Assembly (NCBI RefSeq): GCF_023806565.1
Contig: NZ_JAMTDV010000011.1
Span: 1 to 37,848, forward strand
Source: Accumulibacter sp.
GTDB lineage: Bacteria > Pseudomonadota > Gammaproteobacteria > Burkholderiales > Rhodocyclaceae
Direction of reading: 5' to 3'
Length of the DNA stretch: 37,848 bases
This document shows positions 1 to 8,359 of the stretch, piece after piece (positions within the stretch are counted from its first letter, which is position 1; every line of letters starts with the position of its first letter). The translations under genes were made by a program, and so were the position numbers. The notes beneath the pieces are model-generated. The model did not search any database. It saw nothing but the letters and a program-made list of their open reading frames with translations, and was not told where the DNA came from.

Positions 1-46
1 ACCTCATCACAACGCCGTGCAACAGTAAATGTTCAACTTATTTTTG

Positions 47-1687
47 CTAGGCTCCCAAGTGTACGAAGGCATAGAGGCCCTCGCCGCGTGGCAGCAGGAG
101 GCCGCTGCGCCGTGCCACCCAGCCAAGGTAATCGCGTGCGGCCGCACCCGCCTCGGCGATTCCGGATTTCTCCATTCTCTCCGCCAGCCAGCCGCAGACT
201 TCGCTTTCCGACACGAGAATCCCCGATTGTTGGTCGCCCTCGGAGCGCCGTACCTGCATCTGGAAGCCGACATAGGCCAGCCAGCCCTTGCGTTCCTTCC
301 ACCCATGGTGCGCGAGGCGGTCCGGTCCGGGGGCCAGTTTGCGGCCGCTGTCGATCGTGTTGATATACGCATTGGCGATTTCGTCGTAGAGCAAGGCCTT
401 TCCGTCCGGCAGATCGGCACGCTCGCGATGCACTACCGCCATCAGCGTCAGCAGGTTGGGCGTACGCGCCAAGTGCAGGGTGATGGCATGACGCGACACC
501 GATGCCACCAGGTCGGCCGCCTTGGCGCGCGCTTCGATTTCGGAGCGGCAACGTTGGCTATACCAGTTGGTCGCGAATGCTGCGATCCGCGCGTCGTCGA
601 AGGGCATCAGGTAGCGGCGGACAGCCCAGGTGGCAGGCTGGTGACGCTCCGCCAGGGCTTTGCCCAGAACCAGCCATTCTTCGTCAAAATCGATGCGCGG
701 CTTGTCCACGCCAGACGTCCCGCCACGCTCGTTGTCCGGCATTCGGTTGCGATGAGTCCACTCATCGACTTGCGGTTTCCACTTCGCAAGCGGGCTACGC
801 AGCGTGGACTCCTCGACACGCGACTCTAGCTCCGCCAGCAGGCTAGTCCGCCTGAGTTCCTCCAGCAGCAGCAGCTCCCGCGCGCTGATCGATAGATTCG
901 CGGGCTTGGCCATTACCGAGTGAAAAGCAGCGGTGCCGAACACCCTCGGCCGCTGCAGCTCCAACCCGAATCCGTACTCGCCAACTCTTTCTGGACTTCG
1001 TCCAAAAGGAAACTCGTTTCTGTCGATTGGCAGGTCGTCATAGCCGACGATGCGTGAGGTGGCAAGAACACAGGCGTCTTGCAGGCTCGCCTCCCTGACC
1101 CAAGCCTGCACGACTTTACGCGCCGCCACCGGAATCTCATCGACACCGTCGAGGATGAGAACGTATTTTCCTGCTTCGACTCTGGCACGCAGATTGGCCT
1201 TCAGTTCTTCGCTCGTCCTTTCGCCGAGCAGGCGTTGCGCAATGGGTGCAACGAGACCAGTGAGCGGGACGTTCTCGGCAAAGACTTCCGGTGACAGCTC
1301 GCGCAAGAGGCAGGGCAGCGGCACGCGATCTTCCAGGAATGCCGGCAGCGGCGTCGAAAGCCCGGCAGACAAGCGCCACGCCAACCAGTTGGCGAGCGTC
1401 GTCTTGCCGCCACCGGGGTCGCCGAGGACGACCAGGCGGCGATGCTCTTCCAGCGCATCGAGCAGGCTCTGTCCTTGCGGCCAATTGCTCAGGTCGCTCT
1501 CGGGATTCACCTGTTGTGCGGCCAGCAACGGGGGCACGTAGATCGTCTCGATGCGGATCCGCGGCAGGTCCCGCATGCTGTCGAGCGCGAGGATCTCGAC
1601 CGTCCCCATCCGTGTCGCCACTTCACTCAGGTAGCGGCGCAGACTCAAGTCATCCCACAGAGGTTTCAGCGTCTGCGCGGTGCTCAT
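47..1687 (-). CDS. NACHT-domain P-loop NTPase, C-terminally truncated
   Basis: STAND-class NTPase of the NACHT family. The reading frame has a Walker A motif GDPGGGKT (residues 89-96), a Walker B motif LILDGVDEIP (177-186) and the following LATSRIVGYD sensor segment (208-217). About 130 residues that look like an insertion separate this from the RRYLMPFDD helix (about 357-365). The frame ends abruptly just after YAFVHL, where family members normally continue with a FQEYxAA-like motif and a C-terminal sensor region. Here a TAG follows within three codons, and no frame restores the motif in the remaining 46 bases. The ATG overlaps the stop of the upstream KAP gene by four bases (ATGA), so the two were probably co-translated. 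Bacterial NACHT proteins are known anti-phage sensors; that role here is inference, and the truncated copy is probably inactive. Confidence 0.8.
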   Translation of the reverse strand: MSTAQTLKPLWDDLSLRRYLSEVATRMGTVEILALDSMRDLPRIRIETIYVPPLLAAQQVNPESDLSNWPQGQSLLDALEEHRRLVVLGDPGGGKTTLANWLAWRLSAGLSTPLPAFLEDRVPLPCLLRELSPEVFAENVPLTGLVAPIAQRLLGERTSEELKANLRARVEAGKYVLILDGVDEIPVAARKVVQAWVREASLQDACVLATSRIVGYDDLPIDRNEFPFGRSPERVGEYGFGLELQRPRVFGTAAFHSVMAKPANLSISARELLLLEELRRTSLLAELESRVEESTLRSPLAKWKPQVDEWTHRNRMPDNERGGTSGVDKPRIDFDEEWLVLGKALAERHQPATWAVRRYLMPFDDARIAAFATNWYSQRCRSEIEARAKAADLVASVSRHAITLHLARTPNLLTLMAVVHRERADLPDGKALLYDEIANAYINTIDSGRKLAPGPDRLAHHGWKERKGWLAYVGFQMQVRRSEGDQQSGILVSESEVCGWLAERMEKSGIAEAGAAARDYLGWVARRSGLLLPRGEGLYAFVHLGA

Positions 1688-2739
1688 GCCGTGCTTCCTG
1701 TCGTCGTGCTTGCGCGCCGCTTGAGCAAAGGAATGAAATCCCTTTCCACCAGAACATCGCGTTTTTCACGCACCAGTGGAGCGATCCAGAAAATCTCGAT
1801 GGCGTTGGGATCCGGGTAGTTCGATTGCCACGGTTCGCCTTCGCCTTGCCCCGGCAATCGTGTTTCAGGCAAGCGTAGCGCACCAATCCACTCCGGCGGG
1901 CGCCGTTGCGGGAACGGCGCTCTTGGTAAGGACTCTTCGGCGAAGGAAACTTCCTGAATATCGCCGCAGCACCACGCCTTGATTTCGTCCCAAAAGCGCG
2001 GCTGGAAACACCAGCGCTCCCACAGGTCCCGGTGGAACTGGTAAACGTATGCAGCGACGAGCACTCGCACCGAATACGCTTCCTGCGCTTCGGTCTCGGC
2101 CGGCCACTTCGCTCGCTCGGCAAAGCGCAACACTTGGTTGGCAAGCGCCTTGAGGCGGCGAGGGTTCGGCGGCAGACAAGCGAGGCTGCCGAGCGCCAAT
2201 TGCAGGGCCAGCTTCTGCTCGGGGGCGACATCGAGCCAATGGGCCAGATGGAGCAATGGATCGGGCGGCGGCGGCAAGCGAAAGATGTTGGTGCAAATCT
2301 TCTCGAGATAGTGCGCCGCGCGCAGGTGCACGACGGCTGGGGAAGTTTCCTTGGCTACTGCCAGTTCCTTGCTGATGGCATCCACCAGCGCTTGCTCGTT
2401 CATTCCGATAACAAAGACGCAGCGCGGAACATTGAGATAAATCTTCAATCCCTCGAGCAGGCGAAACGCTGCCGTCGAGTTGCAGCGATCGAGGTCATCA
2501 ATGAAGACGACCAGTCGCGCACCATCCCCGTCGGGCAACAAACTCTTGATCGTTTCGTTCAGGAAGCCGCGGATCGAATCGGTCGACAGCTTTTCGGCGA
2601 GGTTCGCCTTTTCCCACTTCTCGCCTATGCTCTCGATCCGGTCGGCATTGGGAACCGGCACCTCGGCGCCTATCGTCTTGGCTGCGTCCCCCAGGGCACT
2701 CAGGATGTAGCGGCCGGCTACTTCGCCGAGCTTTTTCAA
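1684..2739 (-). pseudogene. KAP-family P-loop NTPase, C-terminal part after in-frame stop
   Basis: Second part of a KAP NTPase gene. It carries the family's Walker B segment LVVFIDDLDRC (residues 76-86 of this piece), followed by a stretch typical of the family: CVFVIGMNEQALVDAI, then HYLEKICTNIFRLPPPP. The frame is the same as that of the N-terminal part and is separated from it by one TAA at 2743-2745. The displayed start is a TTG two codons after the stop and has no ribosome binding site of its own. The sequence across the junction (KKLGEVAGRYIL) is what would be expected inside an intact family member. I therefore read this as the rest of a gene broken by a nonsense mutation, not as an independent gene. 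It ends with an ATGA overlap into the NACHT gene. Confidence 0.75.
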
Positions 2740-2742
2740 CTG

Positions 2743-3129
2743 TTACTTCACGGCTGGAGCAAACGACAGTTGGCGGCGCATCTCGTGCAGCAGCGCGACA
2801 ACCGGCGCCGCTTCGTTCTGGTAGCGCCATGCTTCGAACCAGACAGTAGCGATTTCCCCGCGCTTCTTCTCGCGCTCCTTCTTTCGCTCCTCCGTCTCGA
2901 CGACGCGATCAGCGTCAGCGACTGAGCCATCGTCCGGCGACGGATCTCCGCCGAGACGCCACTGCAACTGGCGCATGAAACTGGTCTTGCCCGAACCCCA
3001 GTCCCCCTGCACGCCGAAGACATGAGGTGGGTGGCAGCCCATGATGTGCGCGCACAGTTCGTCGAGTTCCTCGCCCCAACTCAGTTGGTCATCAAGCGTT
3101 GGCAGGTCACTATGCGGTTTGGCTGGCAT
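2743..3129 (-). pseudogene. KAP-family P-loop NTPase, N-terminal part with Walker A
   Basis: First 128 residues of a KAP NTPase. The Walker A motif GDWGSGKTS lies near residues 42-50, and the characteristic VWFEAWRYQNE segment follows about 60 residues later. A charged E/K-rich linker lies between them. The frame then meets TAA (2743-2745) and continues in the same frame for another 351 codons, which hold the Walker B motif. The chosen ATG (3129) starts just ahead of the conserved part; an in-frame ATG at 3222 would add 31 residues and has no better ribosome binding site. The KAP family includes the phage-exclusion protein PifA of plasmid F, so a defence role is plausible. Alone, this piece cannot form a complete nucleotide-binding site. 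Confidence 0.72.
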
Positions 3130-3279
3130 CGTTTTCACTCGTCCAATTGATCTGGCGAATGATTGTCGCAGGATATCCGGAATTTGGACAAATCTTCCCC
3201 GGTCTGACGAGTTGGTACCCATAAGGGAAGGGCGCAGTCCATTGCGGCCGTGTCTCCGGCGGCTGGTCCGGCACCTCGT

Positions 3280-4371
3280 TCATGGCAGCGATCTGCGCAG
3301 CCACGGCAGCAGCGCGGCCGCCGCTTCGGCCGCGCCGGACGGGCTGGGAACCGGCGGCGCTGCCTGTTGCCACAGGGCCGCCAGTGCTTCACCCAGACGC
3401 CCCGCGAGCAGGTCGGCCTGGCTGATTTCGCGGCAGCGGGCATGGTCGTGCAGCCAATCGATCAGACAATCCTGTTCCGGCCACTCGTCGCGTCGCACGT
3501 AGAGGATGGGCGTACCATTGCAGGCCGCCTCGGCGAAGGTGCCGTAACCGGGTTTGCCGACTACGGCGTCTACTGATCGCAGCAGATCGATCAGCGGTCG
3601 ACCGAGCGGTTCGAAGGCGCTGGCGGCCGGATGCGCGAGTGCCCAGTCCTGCGGGACGAGCCAGCGTACTCCCGGAATGGGCGGCCAGTCGGCGATCGGC
3701 AGTCGTTGAGCAATGCCGCCGAACGCGATCAGTACCAGTCGATTGTCCTCATCACACTGCAACTGCGCACGCACGGCCTGCCGGCAGTCGTTGCCGACAC
3801 CGGCCACCGGACCGATCGGGCGCAGGCGCGGCAGGTCGGCCATGGCCATGCCGGGAGTCAGCCGCAGGAAGCATTCGGCGCTCTGATAAGCGGCCAGCAT
3901 CTGACGATGAATCGTCGCCGCCCAGCGCTCGCCACCGAAGAAATGCGCAAAGAGCTCGGCCCAGTTGAGCGAGCACATCGCCAGCGAGGGAATGCCCGCC
4001 CGTGCCGCTCCGGCCAGCGGCAAATAAGCGACGTCGCTGAAAACCAGGTCCGGCTTGAGTTCGGCGAGGAGGGCCGCTTCCAGATCGACCCGGTGTTCCC
4101 AGTCGGCATGCTGCCGGCGATAGGCATGGGCGGTCGCAGCCAGATCGACGCGCATCGAATCGAGCATGACGTAGCCGAAATCGCTGCTGCCAGCGAGGCG
4201 CGTAAAGCCAGACCGAACGCGGGCCTGCAACGTATCGGTCGGCAAACCGCTGCGTATTGTGAGGCGCAGTCCGGGCAGCCGGCCGGTGAGGACGTCGAGT
4301 ACCGGTGCCACTTGCGCCAGATGGCCGAAGCCGTGCGCCGACACGTCGACGAAGAGGTGGGGTTCCTGCAT
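3280..4371 (-). CDS. MurG/YjiC-like glycosyltransferase
   Basis: Protein of 363 residues resembling GT-B glycosyltransferases of the MurG / UDP-glycosyltransferase type. Near the N-terminus FVDVSAHGFGHLAQ resembles the glycine/histidine loop of the acceptor domain. In the C-terminal half VLIAFGGIA begins the donor-binding domain, and VDAVVGKPGYGTFAEAACNGTP matches the nucleotide-sugar region of the family. The in-frame frame extends upstream to 4512 but overlaps the trhP coding region, so I chose the ATG at 4371, directly before the conserved start. It lies 14 bases after trhP on the same strand and is probably co-transcribed with it. The sugar and acceptor cannot be told from the sequence. 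Confidence 0.8.
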   Translation of the reverse strand: MQEPHLFVDVSAHGFGHLAQVAPVLDVLTGRLPGLRLTIRSGLPTDTLQARVRSGFTRLAGSSDFGYVMLDSMRVDLAATAHAYRRQHADWEHRVDLEAALLAELKPDLVFSDVAYLPLAGAARAGIPSLAMCSLNWAELFAHFFGGERWAATIHRQMLAAYQSAECFLRLTPGMAMADLPRLRPIGPVAGVGNDCRQAVRAQLQCDEDNRLVLIAFGGIAQRLPIADWPPIPGVRWLVPQDWALAHPAASAFEPLGRPLIDLLRSVDAVVGKPGYGTFAEAACNGTPILYVRRDEWPEQDCLIDWLHDHARCREISQADLLAGRLGEALAALWQQAAPPVPSPSGAAEAAAALLPWLRRSLP

Positions 4372-4385
4372 TGCTGCTCCGCGTC

Positions 4386-5699
4386 TCAGACGAAGCGGGC
4401 CAGCATCGCTCCCGGCAGGTCGGTCGGCAGGGGAATCCAAACCCGATGGCCGTTGCCGGGTGCGACGCCGATCTCGGCCCCGTCGAGGTTTTGTATCCGT
4501 TCGATCGTGCATTGCCGGTTACCCGAAGGATGGATGATTTCGATACGATCACCCACCGAAAAGCGGTTCTTCACCTCGATCAGCGCCCGTTCGCCCGGCG
4601 CGTCCCAGGCCAGCACGTCGCCGACGTAGAGGCTTCGCCCCGATTCCGAGTGGCCGCGCAGGTAATTCTGCAGTTCATGCTCATGGTGACGCTGGTAGAA
4701 ACCGTCGGTGTAGCCGCGATTGGCCAGTCCTTCAAGTTCACCGAGCAGTGCCGGATCGAAGGGGAGCCCGGCAACGGCGTCGTCGATCGCGCGACGATAG
4801 ACCTGGGTCGTGCGCGCGACGTAGTAGGGTGACTTGGTGCGTCCCTCGATCTTCAGCGAATCGACGCCGATTTCGCACAGACGGCGAACGTGTTCGACTG
4901 CCCGCAGATCCTTCGAGTTCATGATGTAGCTGCCGTGCTCGTCTTCGTCGATCGGCATCAGTTCGCCCGGACGCTGCCTCTCTTCGAGCAGCCAGTCGCT
5001 CGCGCCGGAGTGCCGGACTGGCGCCGCGGCGACGTACAGGTCGCCGGTCGCATCGGCTTCCGCCGGCATCAGGCGGTAATCCCAGCGGCACGAGTTGGTG
5101 CACGTTCCCTGATTGGGATCTCGATGATTGAAGTACCCGGACAACAGGCAGCGGCCCGAATAAGCGATGCACAATGCGCCATGGACGAACACTTCAAGCT
5201 CGATATCGGGGCACTCCTGGCGAATCTCGGCGACCTCGTCGAGCGACAGCTCGCGGGAAAGGATGACCCGTCTGATCCCCAGTTTTCGCCAGAAGCGCAC
5301 CGCAGCGAAGTTGACGGTATTCGCCTGCACCGACAGGTGGATCGGCAATTCGGGCCACTTCTCGCGAACCACATCGATCAGTCCGGGATCGGCCATGATC
5401 AGTGCATCCGGTCCGAGGGCAAGGACCGGCGTCATGTCCTTCAGGTAGCTGCGGACCTTGCGGTTGTGCGGCAGGACGTTGCTGACCACGTAGAGTTTCC
5501 TGCCGGCAGCGTGTGCCTCGTCGATGGCGTTGCCGAGTGCGACGAGATCGCCGAAATCGTTGTTGCGCACGCGCAGGCTGTAGCGCGGCTGGCCGGCGTA
5601 GATTGCGTCCGCACCGAAGGCGATGGCAGCTCGCAGCATCGCCAGCGACCCTGCGGGGGCGAGTAATTCGGGAGCGGGCAGGGCGGCGACGGCGGACAT
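4386..5699 (-). CDS. trhP: U32-family tRNA hydroxylation protein TrhP (YegQ)
   Basis: Protein of 437 residues, close to the length of E. coli YegQ/TrhP, which takes part in prephenate-dependent formation of 5-hydroxyuridine at tRNA position 34. The N-terminus PELLAPAGSLAMLRAAIAFGADAIY is the usual start of U32 proteins. The U32 signature is present as EVFVHGALCIAYSGRCLLSG, followed by RDPNQGTCTNSCRW with further conserved cysteines. The C-terminus (about the last 80 residues) fits the small beta-barrel of this subgroup. The longer sibling RlhA is about 650 residues, so length favours TrhP. The ATG at 5699 starts the conserved part. The gene is divergent from rng and lies upstream of the glycosyltransferase. 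Confidence 0.88.
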   Translation of the reverse strand: MSAVAALPAPELLAPAGSLAMLRAAIAFGADAIYAGQPRYSLRVRNNDFGDLVALGNAIDEAHAAGRKLYVVSNVLPHNRKVRSYLKDMTPVLALGPDALIMADPGLIDVVREKWPELPIHLSVQANTVNFAAVRFWRKLGIRRVILSRELSLDEVAEIRQECPDIELEVFVHGALCIAYSGRCLLSGYFNHRDPNQGTCTNSCRWDYRLMPAEADATGDLYVAAAPVRHSGASDWLLEERQRPGELMPIDEDEHGSYIMNSKDLRAVEHVRRLCEIGVDSLKIEGRTKSPYYVARTTQVYRRAIDDAVAGLPFDPALLGELEGLANRGYTDGFYQRHHEHELQNYLRGHSESGRSLYVGDVLAWDAPGERALIEVKNRFSVGDRIEIIHPSGNRQCTIERIQNLDGAEIGVAPGNGHRVWIPLPTDLPGAMLARFV

Positions 5700-5721
5700 C
5701 CGGAGAAGGTGCGGGACGGGG

Positions 5722-5727
5722 TAGAAT
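5722..5727 (+). promoter_or_regulatory. possible -10 element for rng
   Basis: TAGAAT 45 bases before the rng start, in the short divergent region between trhP and rng. No convincing -35 box lies 16-18 bases upstream, so this is only a weak candidate. Confidence 0.3.
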
Positions 5728-5771
5728 GCGGCGACGCGGAATCTTACTCCCATTCTCCCTATCGACTCGCC

Positions 5772-7226
5772 ATGTCCGAAGAGATACTGATCAATTTCAC
5801 GCCGCAGGAAACGCGCGTTGCCGTCATGCACCAGGGCGTCGCGCAGGAACTGCACATCGAGCGTAGCGCAAGTCGCGGCTTCGTCGGCAATATCTACGTT
5901 GGGCGCATCGTTCGCATCCTGCCCGGCATGCAGTCGGCGTTCATCGACATCGGCCTGGGTCGTACCGCTTTCCTGCACGTCGCGGACATTCGCGAGCCGC
6001 GCCCCAGCGACGAACCGCTGCGGCCGATCGAGCGCCTGCTCTTCGAGGGGCAAAGCATCCTGGTGCAGGTGATCAAGGATCCGATGGGCACGAAGGGCGC
6101 GCGCCTATCTACGCAGGTCTCGATTGCCGGGCGCATGCTGGTCTATCTCCCGCAGGACAAGCACATTGGAATCTCGCAGCGCATCGAGCGGGAGTCGGAA
6201 CGCGAAGCGCTGCGCGAAAAGCTGGGCCGCCTGGTGCCCGGAGACGAACCCGGAGGCTTCATCGTCCGTACCATGGCAGAGAGCGCGACCGAAGCCGAGC
6301 TGGCCAAGGACATCGAATACCTGCGCAAGCTCTGGCGAGACATCCAGACCCAGTCGACGACTGCGGCGCCGCCAGCGCTGCTCTACCAGGAACTGTCGCT
6401 GGCGCAACGTGTGCTGCGCGATTTCGTGAACCCCGAGACCGCGCGCATCGTCATCGATTCGCGCGAGAATTTTCAGCGGCTCACGATCTTTGCCGCCGAA
6501 TACACGCCAACGGTCGCACCTCTGCTCGAACATTACGTCGGGGAAAGGCCGCTTTTCGACCTGCATGGCGTCGAAGACGAGATTCAGAAAGCGCTCGCCC
6601 GCCGCGTCGATCTGAAATCGGGGGGTTATCTGATCATCGACCAGACCGAGGCGATGACCACCATCGACGTCAACACCGGCGGTTTCGTCGGCGTGCGCAA
6701 CTTCGACGACACGATCTTCAAGACCAACCTCGAAGCGGCGCAGACGATCGCGCGCCAGCTTCGCCTGCGCAACCTCGGCGGCATCATCATCATCGATTTC
6801 ATCGACATGGAGAACGAGGAACACCGGGCAGCCGTGCTCAGCGAGTTCAACAAGGCCCTGGCGCGCGATCACACGCGCCTCACGGTAAATGGCTTCACCG
6901 CCCTCGGCCTGGTCGAAATGACCCGCAAGCGGACGCGCGAATCGCTTGCCCACGTCTTGTGCGAGGAATGCCCGACCTGTGGCGGGCGTGGCGAGGTCAG
7001 GACGGCGCGCACCGTTTGTTACGAGATTCTCCGCGAACTCCTGCGCGAAGCCCGCCAGTTCAACGCGCGCGAATACCGCGTGCTCGGCAGTCAGGCGGTG
7101 ATCGACCGCTTCCTCGACGAGGAGTCGCAGGGGCTGGCCATGCTCTCCGACTTCATCGGCAAGCCGATTTCGCTGCAGGCCGAACCCAGCTATTCACAGG
7201 AGCAGTACGACATCGTCCTCATGTGA
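5772..7226 (+). CDS. rng: ribonuclease G
   Basis: Endoribonuclease of the RNase E/G family, 484 residues, the usual length of RNase G and lacking the long C-terminal scaffold of RNase E. An S1-type RNA-binding domain occupies about residues 36-120 (GFVGNIYVGRIV, then AFIDIG and AFLHVADI). The DNase I-like catalytic part has the two metal-binding aspartates in TTIDVNTGGFVG (around residue 298) and IIIDFIDM (around 340). The zinc-link cysteines are in CPTCGGRG. Known roles of RNase G are 16S rRNA 5'-end maturation and mRNA decay. The ATG at 5772 fits the family N-terminus MSEEILIN; upstream codons in the frame fall in the promoter region. Confidence 0.95.
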   Translation: MSEEILINFTPQETRVAVMHQGVAQELHIERSASRGFVGNIYVGRIVRILPGMQSAFIDIGLGRTAFLHVADIREPRPSDEPLRPIERLLFEGQSILVQVIKDPMGTKGARLSTQVSIAGRMLVYLPQDKHIGISQRIERESEREALREKLGRLVPGDEPGGFIVRTMAESATEAELAKDIEYLRKLWRDIQTQSTTAAPPALLYQELSLAQRVLRDFVNPETARIVIDSRENFQRLTIFAAEYTPTVAPLLEHYVGERPLFDLHGVEDEIQKALARRVDLKSGGYLIIDQTEAMTTIDVNTGGFVGVRNFDDTIFKTNLEAAQTIARQLRLRNLGGIIIIDFIDMENEEHRAAVLSEFNKALARDHTRLTVNGFTALGLVEMTRKRTRESLAHVLCEECPTCGGRGEVRTARTVCYEILRELLREARQFNAREYRVLGSQAVIDRFLDEESQGLAMLSDFIGKPISLQAEPSYSQEQYDIVLM

Positions 7227-7329
7227 ATTCGCGTGACGCCCGTCAGGATCGCTTCGCTGGCAAACACGCGATGGGCAAGGGGACGTCCAAATGCTCCTTT
7301 CGATTGCCTCCGGGCGGGCCGCTGGCAGC

Positions 7330-7359
7330 TTGACCAGGGCCTTGCTAGCGCCCTATAAT
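7330..7359 (+). promoter_or_regulatory. sigma-70 promoter of the tRNA gene
   Basis: TTGACC at 7330-7335 and a perfect TATAAT at 7354-7359, 18 bases apart. The tRNA begins 12 bases after the -10 box, so the 5' leader is very short. Confidence 0.75.
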
Positions 7360-7371
7360 CGATCGTCCTAA

Positions 7372-7448
7372 GGTGATGTAGCTCAGTCGGTTAGAGCGAT
7401 GGATTCATAACCCATAGGTCGGTGGTTCAATTCCACCCATCACCACCA
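7372..7448 (+). tRNA. tRNA with CAT anticodon, probably elongator tRNA-Met
   Basis: A 77-base cloverleaf with encoded CCA. The acceptor arms GGTGATG and CATCACC pair perfectly, the D stem is GCTC/GAGC and the T arm is GGTGG-TTCAATT-CCACC. The anticodon loop TTCATAA gives CAT. The anticodon stem ATGGA/CCCAT has an A-C mismatch next to the loop. A CAT anticodon may also belong to tRNA-Ile2, whose C34 is changed to lysidine. It is not an initiator, because the first acceptor pair is matched and there is no run of three G-C pairs in the anticodon stem. Confidence 0.93.
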
Positions 7449-7473
7449 ATAAATCAAACGATTAGCGCACGCT

Positions 7474-7491
7474 CCAAAGAATTTGGTTTTT
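7474..7491 (+). terminator. weak intrinsic terminator after the tRNA
   Basis: CCAAA-GAA-TTTGG followed by five T residues, 25 bases after the tRNA. The stem has only five pairs, so it is a modest candidate. The remaining bases up to 7663 show nothing I recognise. Confidence 0.4.
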
Positions 7492-7663
7492 CAAGGATTG
7501 CGCCCGCGTTACATTTGCCGTAGTCAAGCCGGATTCTTGGCCATCATTTCTCGTGCGCCTGCAAGGCATATCGTGAAACGGTAAAGCATCAACCTGCGGT
7601 TTCTGTGTCAGTCACAAGAGCCCCGGCGCTTGGCCGCGCCTTGATGCCTCGACAAAGATCGTC

Positions 7664-8053
7664 ATGAACGTTCGTCGGGCAATGCCAAGGTTCAAAAGTG
7701 GCTTTTTCGCCGTCATCGCTGTGTGTCTGCCAGTCATGGCCGCCGCAGTGCCAATGTACACTGCGGTCGACCTTGGCACGTTACCGGGCAGCCTAAACAC
7801 CATCGGCCTAGCCATAAACAGCAGCCGGCAGATCACGGGCTACGCAGGCATGGCTACTGGTGTCATCCACGCATTTCTTTAATCCGCGGGCGCATTGACA
7901 GACTTGGGTACCTTGGGTGGGACCGAAAGCCGCGCCCAAGGCTTCAACGCCACCGGCCAAGTCGCGGGCAATGCCGACATGGCTGGCGGTGCCTCTGCTC
8001 CCCGCGCCTTCCTGTACTCCGGCGGAACTATGTACCATTGTTTTCGTCATTGA
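7664..8053 (+). pseudogene. relic of a secreted HAF-repeat protein
   Basis: A 130-codon frame with one internal stop. It begins with a signal peptide (basic N-region, hydrophobic core FFAVIAVCLPVMAAA) and continues into repeats of the extracellular HAF type: VDLGTLPGS, then AINSSRQITGYA, then HAFL. At 7880-7882 TAA stands where these repeats normally have tyrosine (HAFLYS). In the same frame the sequence resumes as SAGALTDLGTLGGTESRAQG, NATGQVAGNADMAGG and RAFLYSGGTM. It then loses similarity and stops at 8051. So one substitution killed the gene and the 3' part was lost. HAF-repeat proteins are exported surface proteins of unknown function and often have many more repeats. Confidence 0.75.
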
Positions 8054-8359
8054 CCGAGGTGAACAAGGTCGCCCTGCTTGGCACGAGGTGGCGGAAGAAC
8101 AGCTGATTGCTCGGGAAGAATCTGCGAGTGGCGCGCCCTACTGATGTACCGCACACGGCGGACTTGGACGGCCGAGCGTTTGCCTGGTGCAGGGCCGAAG
8201 TCTGGAAGGCGTGGTGGCAAGGTTTTGCCCCTTGGTTGAGGATTTGGGTGCAGTATACGCTTTCGGACTCCACCACCGCCTGAAGCGGTGATGGGCTTGT
8301 CCCGACCATTTGGGAGCAGGCACGGGCCTTTCGGGCGGTCGTTTGCTGAGGGGATGGTG
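8054..8359 (+). other. 306-base non-coding strip, possibly part of a dispersed repeat
   Basis: No gene is recognisable between the HAF relic and the synthase-PilZ gene. It contains a strong imperfect inverted repeat at 8270-8294 and some G/C-rich runs. Open frames on the minus strand here (for example 8047-8424) have composition like a shadow or repeat and no family features. Confidence 0.4.
8270..8294. repeat. imperfect inverted repeat (hairpin)
   Basis: Arms at 8270-8279 and 8285-8294 pair at nine of ten positions around the loop CTGAA. No T-run follows on either side, so it is not a standard terminator. It resembles REP-like or mobile-element-associated palindromes, but this cannot be shown from one copy. 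Confidence 0.5.

Noticed and set aside
29-829. Long plus-strand frame opposite the NACHT gene
   Set aside because: It is a shadow of the NACHT coding region; the minus frame has clear NTPase motifs and this one has none.
2737-2745. Programmed read-through or stop-codon recoding in the KAP gene
   Set aside because: TAA is used as a normal stop elsewhere in the window, and no recoding signal was visible; a nonsense mutation is simpler.
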